From Pseudomonadota bacterium (GTDB taxonomy: Bacteria > Desulfobacterota > Desulfobacteria > Desulfobacterales > RPRI01), in assembly GCA_018817425.1 (NCBI GenBank), contig JAHITX010000007.1, forward strand, positions 62,001-126,000: a stretch of DNA of 64,000 bases. Direction: 5' to 3'. Both the position numbers and the translations under genes were made by a program. This document shows, in pieces, positions 9,113-18,036 of the stretch; the stretch's first letter is position 1, and each line of letters starts with the position of its first letter. The notes under the pieces are model-generated. The model saw only the letters and a list, made by a program, of their open reading frames with translations, was not told where the DNA came from and made no database searches.

Positions 9113-9775
9113 ATGGAAAACAGAAGAGCATTTATAAAAAACGGCCTTATGGTTTGCCTGGGAGCAAGTGGTGTCTTGTTTGGAACAAAAGCCTACTCCT
9201 TTCCATCTGCCGCAGGAGCCAGATGGGGCATGATCATAGACAGTACACGCTGCACCGGCTGCCAGTCATGCATGGTAGCCTGCAAGCTTCAGAATAATAC
9301 AGCACAAAATGAATTTAACACAAAGATTAAGGATACGGAAACAGGAATCTGGCCTGATGCACGGATAAGCTTCAAAACCACATTGTGTGTTCACTGCAGC
9401 GACCCGCCATGCGTCAAAGCCTGCAAGGCAGGCGCAGCATTTATGCATGAATCCGGTTTGGTATTAACCGATTGGAACCTGTGTGACGGAAACGGGGCAT
9501 GCATTGATGCCTGCCCTTATGATGCGCGATTTCATGACAACCGCTTTTCGGATAAGACAGACAAATGCGATTTGTGCATAAACCGGCTTGCGCAGGGATT
9601 AAGTCCGGCCTGTGTTGAAAACTGCTCTCCCGGAGCACGAATCTTCGGCAGGTTTGACAAGCCTGAAGGTGAATTTGGAAAATATCTGAAACATATTGAA
9701 AAGCAAATGTCAAAAAAATCACGCAAGACATCCGTGATCTATCATAGCATGGAAAAGGAGGGGCAAGGATCATGA
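9113..9775 (+). CDS. Tat-exported four-cluster ferredoxin subunit (TtrB/PsrB/PhsB-like)
   Basis: 220 residues. It begins M-E-N-R-R-A-F-I-K-N-G, a twin-arginine signal, followed by cysteine motifs of the DMSO-reductase-family electron-transfer subunit: C-T-G-C-Q-S-C-M-V-A-C, C-V-H-C-S-D-P-P-C, C-I-D-A-C-P and C-D-L-C-I-N-R, able to bind four [4Fe-4S] clusters. It overlaps the catalytic gene by 4 nt (ATGA), so the two are translationally coupled. The likely role is to carry electrons to or from the molybdopterin subunit at the periplasmic face of the membrane. Subunits of this kind normally dock to an NrfD/PsrC-type membrane quinol protein, which is not encoded next to it. Confidence 0.9.
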   Translation: MENRRAFIKNGLMVCLGASGVLFGTKAYSFPSAAGARWGMIIDSTRCTGCQSCMVACKLQNNTAQNEFNTKIKDTETGIWPDARISFKTTLCVHCSDPPCVKACKAGAAFMHESGLVLTDWNLCDGNGACIDACPYDARFHDNRFSDKTDKCDLCINRLAQGLSPACVENCSPGARIFGRFDKPEGEFGKYLKHIEKQMSKKSRKTSVIYHSMEKEGQGS

Positions 9776-12700
9776 GCAGTAAAAATGATGACAACACAAA
9801 AGTAATCAGCAGGCGCACTCTGATCAAAACGGGTCTGGCTGCCACAGCTGTTCTTTCCTGTGATACGGCTATTGCCGAAAGCCCCAAAACAATTGATCCC
9901 AGAGAGTTGCAGAAAACACCTGAAACACGATTATCACCAAATACAAAAACCGTTCATTCCGTTTGCCTGGCCTGTAATGCCCGCTGCGGTGTTCGCGGAG
10001 TAATTCAGGACGGCAAGCTGGTCAATATTTCCGGCAACCCTTACCATCCTTATAATATGCAGTTTGATCCCATTTCTTATGACACACAATTGGCCGATGC
10101 TTTGAAAATAAGCAGCCCGGTTTGCGGAAAGTCGCTTGATACGCCCGGATATATATACAACCCCTATAGAATATTATCCCCGCTTAAACGCTTTGGCCCA
10201 AGAGGATCGAAAAAATTCGAACCGGTTTCCTGGGATACCTTAATACGTGAAGTTTCCGATGGAGGAAGGCTTTTTGCACATTTAGGAGAAAACCGGCAGG
10301 TTCCGGGTATAAAGGATCTTCTTTCCGATGAACCCATACAAAGTGATGATCCTTCCTTAGGTCCCAAAAGAAACGGTCTGGTTTTTCTTACAGGCAGGCT
10401 TCAAAGCGGAAGAAAAGAGTTTATCGACCGTTTTGTTAAAAGCAGTGTGGGATCTAAAAACCGCATCGGCCATACGGACATATGCGGTCTGGGCTTTCGC
10501 ATGGGTAATTTTGCCTTAAGCGGTGAAAAAGAAGTGGAACTTAAAGCCGATCCAAAAAACGCCGATTACATACTTGTTTTTGGGGCCAATATATATGAAG
10601 CATTACAACCTGGAATCAATACTTACGGTGCAATAGTGGCCCGCAGACAGTCAGGAGGCAAACTCTCCTTTTCTATCGTAGATCCCAGAGCTACACGGGC
10701 ATCGGTTCACGCAAAAGACTGGCTTCCTGTAAAACCCGGAAAAGACGGGGCACTTGCCATGGGCATAATCCGTTACATGATGGAACATGACAGGGTAAAC
10801 AAATTTTATTTAAGCGCTCCTAATGAAACGGAAGTAAAGAAAAGGGGGTTTGGTGTGCTTTCAAACGCAAGTCATCTTGTAATCTGTGATCCAACCCATC
10901 CGGATGACAGCGCTTTTTTGCGCATGAAGCATATAGATCCGTCGCTTGGTGATGTTAAAGGCAATGAAAAAGTTGTGTTTGAAGAAAACAGCCGGAATAC
11001 GGCTTCAGCTCAGTACATCCGGCAGGCAAACCTTGATGCAGAAGGAGTAATAAAGGATTATTTTGGAAACAGCGTCCGCGTAAAAACCGCCTACCGTCTA
11101 TTAAAAGAAGAGGCTTTTGCACATTCTCTTTCTGAGTATGCAAAGTTTTCCGGTGTTTTAAAAACACAAATTCAAAGAGTTGCCCATGAATTTTCTTCTC
11201 ACGGCACCAGAGCTGCGGTGACCCAGTATCACGGGGCAGGAAACTATGTTAACGGCACATACGCCGCTTATGCTATTGCATCATTAAATGCCCTTGTCGG
11301 CAGTGTAAACATGAAAGGTGGTTATCTTAAAGGCGGAGGAGGTTGCGGAAGCCCGGTTAAAGGCATATACGATCTTAAATCATTTCCAAACAGTGTGAAA
11401 AACAAAGGGGTGGCTATATCCAGGGAAAAGGCGGTATATGAAAAATCCGCCGAGTATCAGAGCAAAAAAAGGGCGACAGGATCAGGCTATCCTGCCAAAC
11501 GCCCCTGGTTTGCTTTTACCAAGGGGGGGCTTTGTGTAGAAGCTTTAAGCGGAATTGATCAGCAATACCCCTACCCTGCCCGGGTTCTTTTTACTTATCT
11601 TTTTAATCCGGTTTACTCCATACCGGGAGGTTATCGCTTTAAAGAGACACTGGCCGATACGGATAAAGTACCGCTTCATATCTCTTTGGATATTGCTATA
11701 AACGAATCCAACATATATGCCGACTATATAATACCGGATTTAAGCTTTGCCGAAGGACATTACGGCTGGCTTACTCCTCATGCTCCTGGTTTGTCCTTTA
11801 CAGGTATACGAAGCCCCATGATTGAACCCATAAACCACAAAACGCCTGACGGCAGACCTATATGCACGGAAACGCTTTTAATTGATCTTGCCAAATATAT
11901 GAATCTTCCCGGTTTCGGTCAGGGAGCAATCCACGGAAAAGACGGGAAAAGCTATGATCTTAACCGGGCCGAGGATTTTTATTTAAGAGCTTTTGCAAAT
12001 ATAGCAGACAACGCAAAAATCCCAAAAGCCGATCAGTCTGAAATCTCTTATGTTGAATCGGCTTATCTGCTTGCAAAATATAAAAATATACTTCCTGAAG
12101 AACAATGGCACAGCGTGTGTCATATGCTTGCAAGAGGCGGTGTATTCAAACCCTATGATGCGGTTTTTGAGAAAGAGGTTTTCACAAAAGGTATTAGTGA
12201 AGTACATCTGTACAATGAAAATCTGGCAAAAAGCATAAACAGCCTTACTGGCAAACGATTTTCGGGCTCTCCCGGCTGGCTTAATCCCAGCAATTCCAAG
12301 GGAATGATTTTAGATGAGATGGAAAAGCAATATCCGTATTCAATCATAACTTACAAAAGCAGACTGCATACCCAATCACGATCTCTCTGGTCAAATTATG
12401 CCATGGAAATCCAGGATGAAAATAATATTGAGATAAATATTAATGACTGTAAGCAACTGGGACTCAAGGAGGGAGATAATGTAAAACTGGTTTCTGAAAG
12501 TAATCCTGAAGGCATACAAGGGAAGGTTCAGCCCACATCTCTGATACGGCCGGGCTGTATTGCAGTGTCATTTCATTTTGGTCATAGCCAGTTTGGTGGA
12601 AGTATTTTGGAAGTAAAAAAAGGAGATAAAGTTTTTCAGGGAGGCAAATCTGTTATGAAAGGAAATTTTCTGATTTCAAACCCGGAATTTACAAAAGGTT

Positions 12701-12819
12701 TGAATTTTAATGATGTTGCCCTTCTGGACAAAAATATGAATCAGACTCCTATGGTAGATCTGGTGGGAGGTATTCCTGATTTCAGCAGTACAAGGGTTAA
12801 GATCATCAGGGAGACTTAA
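9772..12819 (+). CDS. Tat-exported molybdopterin oxidoreductase, tetrathionate/arsenate/polysulfide reductase type
   Basis: 1015 residues with an N-terminal twin-arginine signal (I-S-R-R-T-L-I-K-T-G). The [4Fe-4S] motif C-L-A-C-N-A-R-C-G-V plus a later C-G-K-S marks a DMSO-reductase-superfamily catalytic subunit. G-H-T-D-I-C-G-L-G-F-R supplies a cysteine suitable as Mo/W ligand. The length (about 1000 residues) and the H-T-D-I-C-G context resemble TtrA-like tetrathionate reductases more than PhsA/PsrA (about 750). The C-terminal molybdopterin-dinucleotide domain (S-R-L-H-T-Q-S-R-S-L-W and on) is complete. It forms a two-subunit periplasmic enzyme with the preceding ferredoxin; the substrate cannot be read from sequence. 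A terminator-like hairpin follows. Confidence 0.88.
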   Translation: MSSKNDDNTKVISRRTLIKTGLAATAVLSCDTAIAESPKTIDPRELQKTPETRLSPNTKTVHSVCLACNARCGVRGVIQDGKLVNISGNPYHPYNMQFDPISYDTQLADALKISSPVCGKSLDTPGYIYNPYRILSPLKRFGPRGSKKFEPVSWDTLIREVSDGGRLFAHLGENRQVPGIKDLLSDEPIQSDDPSLGPKRNGLVFLTGRLQSGRKEFIDRFVKSSVGSKNRIGHTDICGLGFRMGNFALSGEKEVELKADPKNADYILVFGANIYEALQPGINTYGAIVARRQSGGKLSFSIVDPRATRASVHAKDWLPVKPGKDGALAMGIIRYMMEHDRVNKFYLSAPNETEVKKRGFGVLSNASHLVICDPTHPDDSAFLRMKHIDPSLGDVKGNEKVVFEENSRNTASAQYIRQANLDAEGVIKDYFGNSVRVKTAYRLLKEEAFAHSLSEYAKFSGVLKTQIQRVAHEFSSHGTRAAVTQYHGAGNYVNGTYAAYAIASLNALVGSVNMKGGYLKGGGGCGSPVKGIYDLKSFPNSVKNKGVAISREKAVYEKSAEYQSKKRATGSGYPAKRPWFAFTKGGLCVEALSGIDQQYPYPARVLFTYLFNPVYSIPGGYRFKETLADTDKVPLHISLDIAINESNIYADYIIPDLSFAEGHYGWLTPHAPGLSFTGIRSPMIEPINHKTPDGRPICTETLLIDLAKYMNLPGFGQGAIHGKDGKSYDLNRAEDFYLRAFANIADNAKIPKADQSEISYVESAYLLAKYKNILPEEQWHSVCHMLARGGVFKPYDAVFEKEVFTKGISEVHLYNENLAKSINSLTGKRFSGSPGWLNPSNSKGMILDEMEKQYPYSIITYKSRLHTQSRSLWSNYAMEIQDENNIEININDCKQLGLKEGDNVKLVSESNPEGIQGKVQPTSLIRPGCIAVSFHFGHSQFGGSILEVKKGDKVFQGGKSVMKGNFLISNPEFTKGLNFNDVALLDKNMNQTPMVDLVGGIPDFSSTRVKIIRET

Positions 12820-12829
12820 GCTCTATCGT

Positions 12830-12866
12830 GTTTTGCCCCTGCATTCCCCACAGGCAGGGGCAAAAC
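12830..12866 (+). terminator. Terminator-like hairpin after the molybdoenzyme gene
   Basis: A perfect 13-bp stem (12830-12842 with 12854-12866) with an 11-nt loop starts 10 nt after the stop codon. There is no separate T-run after it, but the stem itself ends in AAAAC, so it is called with moderate confidence. It may serve the convergent gene at 12931 as well. Confidence 0.6.
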
Positions 12867-12930
12867 ACAAGTTTATACAGTGATTTTCAATTAGCCTTAA
12901 TTTATAACAATTGCTGCAATGAACCGCCGG

Positions 12931-14667
12931 TTAAAATAATGGAAGTTTAAAACCGCCGATACCGGTATTTTTCTCAGCGCTTCCTGCCTGCATTCCGGTC
13001 AACTGGGACAACCTGTTTTCAATCTCGCTTTCCAGCCCTTCAAATCCTGCAAGACTTCCCTTTGCCTCCTGAACCGGACCTTTTACTTTATCCGATATAC
13101 CTGCACGAAGTTTGTTTTGAAATAATGCAGCTTGTTCTTTTACTGCCGAGCCTATGGCGTTTTTAAGCAATCCGTCAAGGTTTGAAGATATATTAATTTT
13201 ATAGTTATCCACAGGGCCTGTAATATCGGCTTTAATATCTATTTTTGATACTCCTTTTAAAGCGCTTGAAACGGCTTTTGCGTAGCCGGAGGACACATCA
13301 CCTGATAACATATTAACATCGTTTAGGTTAAGTTTTACTGCTGCATCAATAATACCCTTTTTTAATATTGCTTCAAGATCCATGTCCGCATTGCCTTTTT
13401 CAAAAGTAAGCGGCAATGATGAACTTTTGGAAATGCTTGCTGCTTTTATTTTATAGTTCTTAAGCTTTAAATTAAATTTATCTGAAGGAAAATCGGGTTT
13501 AATACGGTTTACTGATCCGTCAAGTTTTACTGAATTAACACCTGAAAGTTTATCTCCGGCAAAATCAAAAGTAATAGGACGACCAAGTATTTTCTGATCG
13601 GAAGAAATGTCTTTTATTTTACCGGAAAATTCTCCCATTGGAAGATTTACGGAAACATTTGAAAGGCGTATAAGAAAATCAGGCATAGTTTCTTTTTCTG
13701 CCGGTGGTTTAACTTCTTTTGTCTTTTCTTTTTTATCGCCGTCTTTTTTATTAATAAACGGCTCAAGCCTTTGCTTCCAGTAAAGCCCCCTGTCAACCCA
13801 TTGTTGAATTTCAGGGCCTATAAAATAACGGCTGATATTTGACAAGCCTGAAGCTGACAATCCATATTTTTCCGAAAGCCTGCGAATATCTTCCTGGGGA
13901 GCTTTTTCTAATGCTGAAATCTTCGACTTAAAATTTGAAAGAGTGGAGTTTAGCTCATTTTGTGATTTTTTCAGCACCTTAATTTCTTCATGTATGTCCT
14001 TATAAATAGACCGAGCTTCTCCTGTAGCACCAAGGATGCTTCCGATATCTTTTGTGTCTTTCATTTTTTTTAGAGCTTCGATGCGCTTTTTATATTCTTC
14101 TATCTTTTCCTTTCCGGCAATAGCTGCTATTTTTTTCTCCCATAAGCCTTTACTGTTTTCAATATCCGACTTTATCTCTTTCGCCAGCTCAAGCGTTTTC
14201 AGATTCTCTTTTGCAAGCACCTCATTGATATCAGGCATTTTAAGCGCAGGAAAACCTGGGGCCAACTCTTTTTCTTCTTTTTTAGCAACTTTAACCTGTT
14301 TTTTTGTAGCGCCGGATTTTGTACGCTTTGTATCAAAGCGAACATTATCTATGTTCAATTCATCTATAATAACTTTTTTGCGAAACAACCAAGTAGTGTC
14401 GACATTTGCTGAAATACGCCCAATCTCAACAGCATTTTTCATTGGCTCATAAGGATTTGTAACCTGTAGCCCGTTAAGGGTTAAACCCAATGGGAAAAGA
14501 GACAGATCAGCATTTTTTAACTCGACTTTTGCTCCCGCAGCCTCAGTACCCTTTGCTTCTACCATATATTCCACAAACAGATCGGCAAATACTGCCCACA
14601 CTAAAAAAACAAATACTATCACAACGAAAAAAGCTATAAGTATCTTGCGTCCGAATCCTTTTTTCAT
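12931..14667 (-). CDS. AsmA-like / TIGR03545-type membrane-anchored protein
   Basis: 578 residues. One N-terminal transmembrane helix (about residues 9-30) is followed by an AsmA/DUF748-like strand-rich opening (A-K-V-E-L-K-N-A-D-L-S-L-F-P-L-G-L-T-L) with a long lysine/glutamate-rich coiled-coil insertion near 130-270, then repeated beta segments. The layout matches the TIGR03545 family of uncharacterised envelope proteins. AsmA-like proteins are thought to act in lipid traffic between membranes; no role is proven for this subfamily. GGAGGGAAGGT precedes the ATG. The start lies 35 nt after the ferredoxin gene, so the two probably form one unit. Confidence 0.7.
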   Translation of the reverse strand: MKKGFGRKILIAFFVVIVFVFLVWAVFADLFVEYMVEAKGTEAAGAKVELKNADLSLFPLGLTLNGLQVTNPYEPMKNAVEIGRISANVDTTWLFRKKVIIDELNIDNVRFDTKRTKSGATKKQVKVAKKEEKELAPGFPALKMPDINEVLAKENLKTLELAKEIKSDIENSKGLWEKKIAAIAGKEKIEEYKKRIEALKKMKDTKDIGSILGATGEARSIYKDIHEEIKVLKKSQNELNSTLSNFKSKISALEKAPQEDIRRLSEKYGLSASGLSNISRYFIGPEIQQWVDRGLYWKQRLEPFINKKDGDKKEKTKEVKPPAEKETMPDFLIRLSNVSVNLPMGEFSGKIKDISSDQKILGRPITFDFAGDKLSGVNSVKLDGSVNRIKPDFPSDKFNLKLKNYKIKAASISKSSSLPLTFEKGNADMDLEAILKKGIIDAAVKLNLNDVNMLSGDVSSGYAKAVSSALKGVSKIDIKADITGPVDNYKINISSNLDGLLKNAIGSAVKEQAALFQNKLRAGISDKVKGPVQEAKGSLAGFEGLESEIENRLSQLTGMQAGSAEKNTGIGGFKLPLF

Positions 14668-14702
14668 ACCTTCCCTCCTAACTGAAAAGTTTTGAAACTG
14701 GC

Positions 14703-14939
14703 TCAGGTAACATGTTTAATAAAAACAGCACCCAAGGGGCAGGCTTCAATGCAATCCCAGCATCCCATACACATATCCTGAAATATCATGGGTTGTTCGA
14801 AAACACCATCAATCTGTTTAATCACTTTGTGTGTGCATGCCGGTACAGCGGCACAACACCCTTCGTCCGGGTTACATATTTTTGGATTGCATATAGTATA
14901 ATTAACTAAAGCAAATGATTTTTTAGGCTGCATAAACAT
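14703..14939 (-). CDS. Small ferredoxin-like iron-sulfur protein
   Basis: 78 residues. The C-terminal motif C-M-G-C-W-D-C-I-E-A-C-P is a canonical [4Fe-4S] site. The N-terminal half has further cysteines (I-C-N-P-K-I-C-N-P-D-E-G-C-C-A-A-V-P-A-C) that could hold a second, atypically spaced cluster. There is no signal peptide, so it should be cytoplasmic. It sits upstream of the AsmA-like gene; no redox partner is adjacent. Confidence 0.75.
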   Translation of the reverse strand: MFMQPKKSFALVNYTICNPKICNPDEGCCAAVPACTHKVIKQIDGVFEQPMIFQDMCMGCWDCIEACPLGAVFIKHVT

Positions 14940-15007
14940 TTATTGTATTCAAGGGGGCGTCCTTAAAGTCTCTTGTCAATTTTCTACAATTCGCACTCAT
15001 AATCAAA

Positions 15008-16138
15008 TTAAGTCATCATAAAGCTCCAAAGAATACCTGCACAGATGGCTGAACCGATTACACCGGAAGCATTGCACGCCATAGCATGCATAAGCAGATA
15101 ATTACCAGGGTCCTCTTTTTGAGCCACCATATGTACTTCACGTGCCGATCCCGGCACAGCAGAAACGCCTGCGGCACCCAACAAAGGATTTATCTTCTCT
15201 TTAAGAAAGATATTCATTATCTTCGCAAATAAAACACCGGAAGCAGTGGCTATGGAAAAGGCAATTAAACCAAGAATAAAAATTCCCAGTGCTTTGGGTG
15301 TGACAAAAACATCGGCTTGAGTACTTGCACCAACGGTAAAACCAAGAAAGATAGTGGCAGTGTCTATAATAGTAGAGCTTGCTGTTTTGGCCAACCGATC
15401 TACGACACCGGAAACTTTCATAAGATTACCAAAGAAAAAAGGACCGAGAAGAGGAATGGATGCCGGTGCCAAGAAGCAGCAGAGTAAAACACCAATAATA
15501 GGAAAAAAGAGCAGTTCCTTGCGAGTAACTTGTCGTTTGTTATCAGGCATGCGGATCAATCGTTCCTTTTTAGTGGTTAGCAACCGCATGATAGGTGGTT
15601 GTATTATTGGTATCATTGCCATATAAGAATATGCGGCAATGGCAATGGGGCCGATCAAATCCGGCGCCAGTTTAGCTGTCAGAAAGATAGAGGTTGGGCC
15701 GTCTGCCCCGCCTATGATTGCTACCGAGGCAGCCTCATTGGGTGTAAAGCCTAAAGCCAGTGCGCTAAGCAATGTGAAGTAAATACCCATTTGGGCGGCA
15801 GCGCCCAATAGCATCAGTTTGGGTCTTGCCAATAACGAAGAAAAATCGGTCATTGCACCAAGGCCAAGAAACACAATGGCAGGATATAATCCTGTTGTTA
15901 CACCAAAATAAAGATAGTGCAGTACACTGTTATCTTCGTAAATACCAAGGCCGAATCCTTTGAAAAAAGGAATATTGCCAACAATAATACCAAAGCCGAT
16001 GGGCAACAGTAAAAAAGGTTCATACTTCTTGGCGATAGATAGATAGCAGAATAGAATACCTACTGCTATCATAATAATATATCTATAATCGACCATTGCA
16101 AAACCGGTATTTTTCAAAAAGCCAAGAGCCAGTTCCAT
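15008..16138 (-). CDS. oadB: Na+-translocating decarboxylase beta subunit (OadB/GcdB/MmdB)
   Basis: 376 residues, multi-helix membrane protein with the family signature G-G-A-D-G-P-T-S-I-F-L-T and A-Y-S-Y-M-A-M-I-P-I-I-Q-P-P near residues 150-190, and G-V-S-A-V-P-G-S-A near the end. This subunit pumps 1-2 Na+ outward while decarboxylating the carboxybiotin made by the alpha subunit. It is preceded by a gamma-type subunit. The alpha (carboxyltransferase/biotin) subunit is not in the neighbourhood, so the substrate (oxaloacetate, methylmalonyl-CoA or glutaconyl-CoA) cannot be decided. Length is normal. Confidence 0.92.
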   Translation of the reverse strand: MELALGFLKNTGFAMVDYRYIIMIAVGILFCYLSIAKKYEPFLLLPIGFGIIVGNIPFFKGFGLGIYEDNSVLHYLYFGVTTGLYPAIVFLGLGAMTDFSSLLARPKLMLLGAAAQMGIYFTLLSALALGFTPNEAASVAIIGGADGPTSIFLTAKLAPDLIGPIAIAAYSYMAMIPIIQPPIMRLLTTKKERLIRMPDNKRQVTRKELLFFPIIGVLLCCFLAPASIPLLGPFFFGNLMKVSGVVDRLAKTASSTIIDTATIFLGFTVGASTQADVFVTPKALGIFILGLIAFSIATASGVLFAKIMNIFLKEKINPLLGAAGVSAVPGSAREVHMVAQKEDPGNYLLMHAMACNASGVIGSAICAGILWSFMMT

Positions 16139-16181
16139 TAAATCAAATATCCTCGGTATATGTAGTAAAAGAACCTGTCAT

Positions 16182-16592
16182 TTAGTTATTTTTCCAGGTA
16201 AAGATTCCATCATCCAAAGGTACAAGAAATCCTGCTTCTCTTAGCGATCGAATGGTAATATGCGGATGTGGCATTTGCTCCCTTTGTGTAAGCTGATAGA
16301 GTTTGGATAATTCGAACATGCTTCCTAAGTCTTTTGAAATAACCTTATATATTTTTGCAGTTGCCTCCAGATCTGTTTGCAAACCCATGTTTGCATCAAA
16401 CTGATTTGCAGGCAAAGACATTTTTTTTTGCTGCCCGGTCCCAAATTGTTTTTTCTCGAAGAGCATGATAACCTTGTGTAATTGAGATATTATAAAAGAT
16501 AAAATTGACAATCCGAGAATTACTATGATTGCACCGGTTATCGCCATTGCCCAACCATTATTAGCCGAAATAAGTCCAAAATCGAAATACAT
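16182..16592 (-). CDS. OadG-family decarboxylase gamma subunit-like protein
   Basis: 136 residues: one N-terminal transmembrane helix (about residues 14-38, G-W-A-M-A-I-T-G-A-I-I-V-I-L-G) typical of OadG/MmdD subunits, then a basic linker and a C-terminal cytoplasmic segment (residues 75-136) resembling a small winged-helix-like domain, longer than in standard OadG. It lies 43 nt upstream of oadB on the same strand. It would tether the carboxyltransferase to the membrane pump. Confidence 0.75.
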   Translation of the reverse strand: MYFDFGLISANNGWAMAITGAIIVILGLSILSFIISQLHKVIMLFEKKQFGTGQQKKMSLPANQFDANMGLQTDLEATAKIYKVISKDLGSMFELSKLYQLTQREQMPHPHITIRSLREAGFLVPLDDGIFTWKNN

Positions 16593-16728
16593 GGCGGATA
16601 TGCCTCCTATACCCGAAAATAGCTATGAATAAACGGCGCATCAAAATCCGGGCCGTGTAAAAGATATATTATATTGCCATAAGTGTATAGGAATTCAATA
16701 TATGCGTCAAGATTTGCTTTCCATATTC

Positions 16729-17505
16729 TTAATTTTTCAGTAGTGTATCAGGCTGAATTAATTGTGGAAGAACATCCATTGCCCGCTTTGTGCCAGCCTG
16801 AATATATTTATTAACACCGCCTGCTTTGCGAATAATAGTTATGGCATTTTCCAAGTATAAATCATGCTCTTTGCGAGTTTTCTTCAATTCGGATTTTGTT
16901 TTACCTGATAAGGCAAGCATTTGAATATAGGAATCGGGTGTGCTTCCATCCATTATGTGAGATCGGATAATTTCCCACATATTTATTAAAGAATCATGCG
17001 AGATATTTACAAGAACATCAGGAATCGAAACTTGATTTAAAGCCTGGGTTACGGAGTCAAAGTCTGTAAATTCTTTTTTACACAGCATATCATAAGCAGT
17101 AAGCATAACCGTGCCGGTTACAGGAAAATCCGCCAGGGCCGACATTTTAAGAGTTCTTACTTGTTGCCACCCGAATTCTTTCCAGATTTCATCTGCTGCC
17201 AGATGGCACAGATATCCGGCTATAAAAAGTTGTTCTTCTTTTGATAAAGTTTCCCATGGTCGCAGCAACTCTTTGTCGATACGGCTTAAGAAATTTTCAC
17301 AACTGTAATTAAAATACTTTTTGCTGTTTTCTTTTTTACGCTTTACAAAATGAGTCTGAGATTTGTCGATAATACTAAAACGGTTTACATCGACCAGCAA
17401 ACAGCCGAGCAAAAAAGCGCTGTAATTTGCGGTGCTGTGTTCGATCTGCCGTATCTGCGAAAACACGTGTTTTCCTACAAGCAAATGTGTAATTAATGAA
17501 GCCAT
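16729..17505 (-). CDS. Zinc-dependent phospholipase C-like protein
   Basis: 258 residues. The pattern T-H-L-L-V-G-K-H near the N-terminus, a conserved aspartate in G-C-L-L-V-D-V-N, and H-L-A-A-D-E around residue 107 fits the all-helical Zn-dependent phospholipase C/S1-P1 nuclease-like fold. No signal peptide is seen, so an intracellular role is likely and the substrate is unknown. It is the last gene of the hrpA-miaA-methyltransferase unit, 6 nt after the methyltransferase stop. Confidence 0.5.
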   Translation of the reverse strand: MASLITHLLVGKHVFSQIRQIEHSTANYSAFLLGCLLVDVNRFSIIDKSQTHFVKRKKENSKKYFNYSCENFLSRIDKELLRPWETLSKEEQLFIAGYLCHLAADEIWKEFGWQQVRTLKMSALADFPVTGTVMLTAYDMLCKKEFTDFDSVTQALNQVSIPDVLVNISHDSLINMWEIIRSHIMDGSTPDSYIQMLALSGKTKSELKKTRKEHDLYLENAITIIRKAGGVNKYIQAGTKRAMDVLPQLIQPDTLLKN

Positions 17506-17511
17506 TTTAAT

Positions 17512-18036
17512 TTATATCTTTTGCGCAATTATTCCGGCAACAGCTTTTTGGTTTTCCACAATTCCCTCATGATACCTAAGACACCTGAAATCGCGGAACA
17601 TATCAAGCAATTCATTATGCTTTAAAAGAAAATCGGGATTATGCGGTTTTCCGAACTGAATCTGGTCTATTATAAAAGTTTCATATACTACAAACCCGCC
17701 TGTGCATAAACCCGCCTTGATTTTAGGAATTAACGATCTTTGAAGATAGTTAAAGCAGATAATAACATCATAACTGTCTTCGGTGATATAAGTATCTTTT
17801 TCAAGATCAACAACATGTGTGCTGATATCCACCCCTGATTGCCTGGCATTTTTTTCGGCAATTTTTATAGCTTCTTCTGATATGTCTATTCCTTGAACCT
17901 TAAAACCCAGACTCGCAAGATAAATAGAATTTCTTCCTTCACCCATGGCTATGTCAAGAACACGGCCTTTAGGTAACAGGTTTATGTTTTCAACAAGAAA
18001 GCTGGATGCGTTTTTTTCTAATGATTGTTTATCCAA
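17512..18036 (-). CDS. SAM-dependent class I methyltransferase
   Basis: About 174 residues. G-R-V-L-D-I-A-M-G-E-G-R-N is motif I of class I methyltransferases and I-D-I-S-E-E-A-I the acidic loop binding SAM ribose; the TehB-like group is closest by pattern. The TTG at 18036 is preferred because AAAAAAGGAG stands 6 nt before it and the gene then overlaps the end of miaA by only 8 nt. An upstream ATG at 18087 would overlap by 59 nt and lacks such a site. The target is unknown. Confidence 0.75.
   Translation of the reverse strand: MDKQSLEKNASSFLVENINLLPKGRVLDIAMGEGRNSIYLASLGFKVQGIDISEEAIKIAEKNARQSGVDISTHVVDLEKDTYITEDSYDVIICFNYLQRSLIPKIKAGLCTGGFVVYETFIIDQIQFGKPHNPDFLLKHNELLDMFRDFRCLRYHEGIVENQKAVAGIIAQKI

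Noticed and set aside
13900-14452. Plus-strand frame opposite the AsmA-like gene
   Set aside because: Its serine/phenylalanine-rich composition is the complement of the lysine/glutamate coiled coil.
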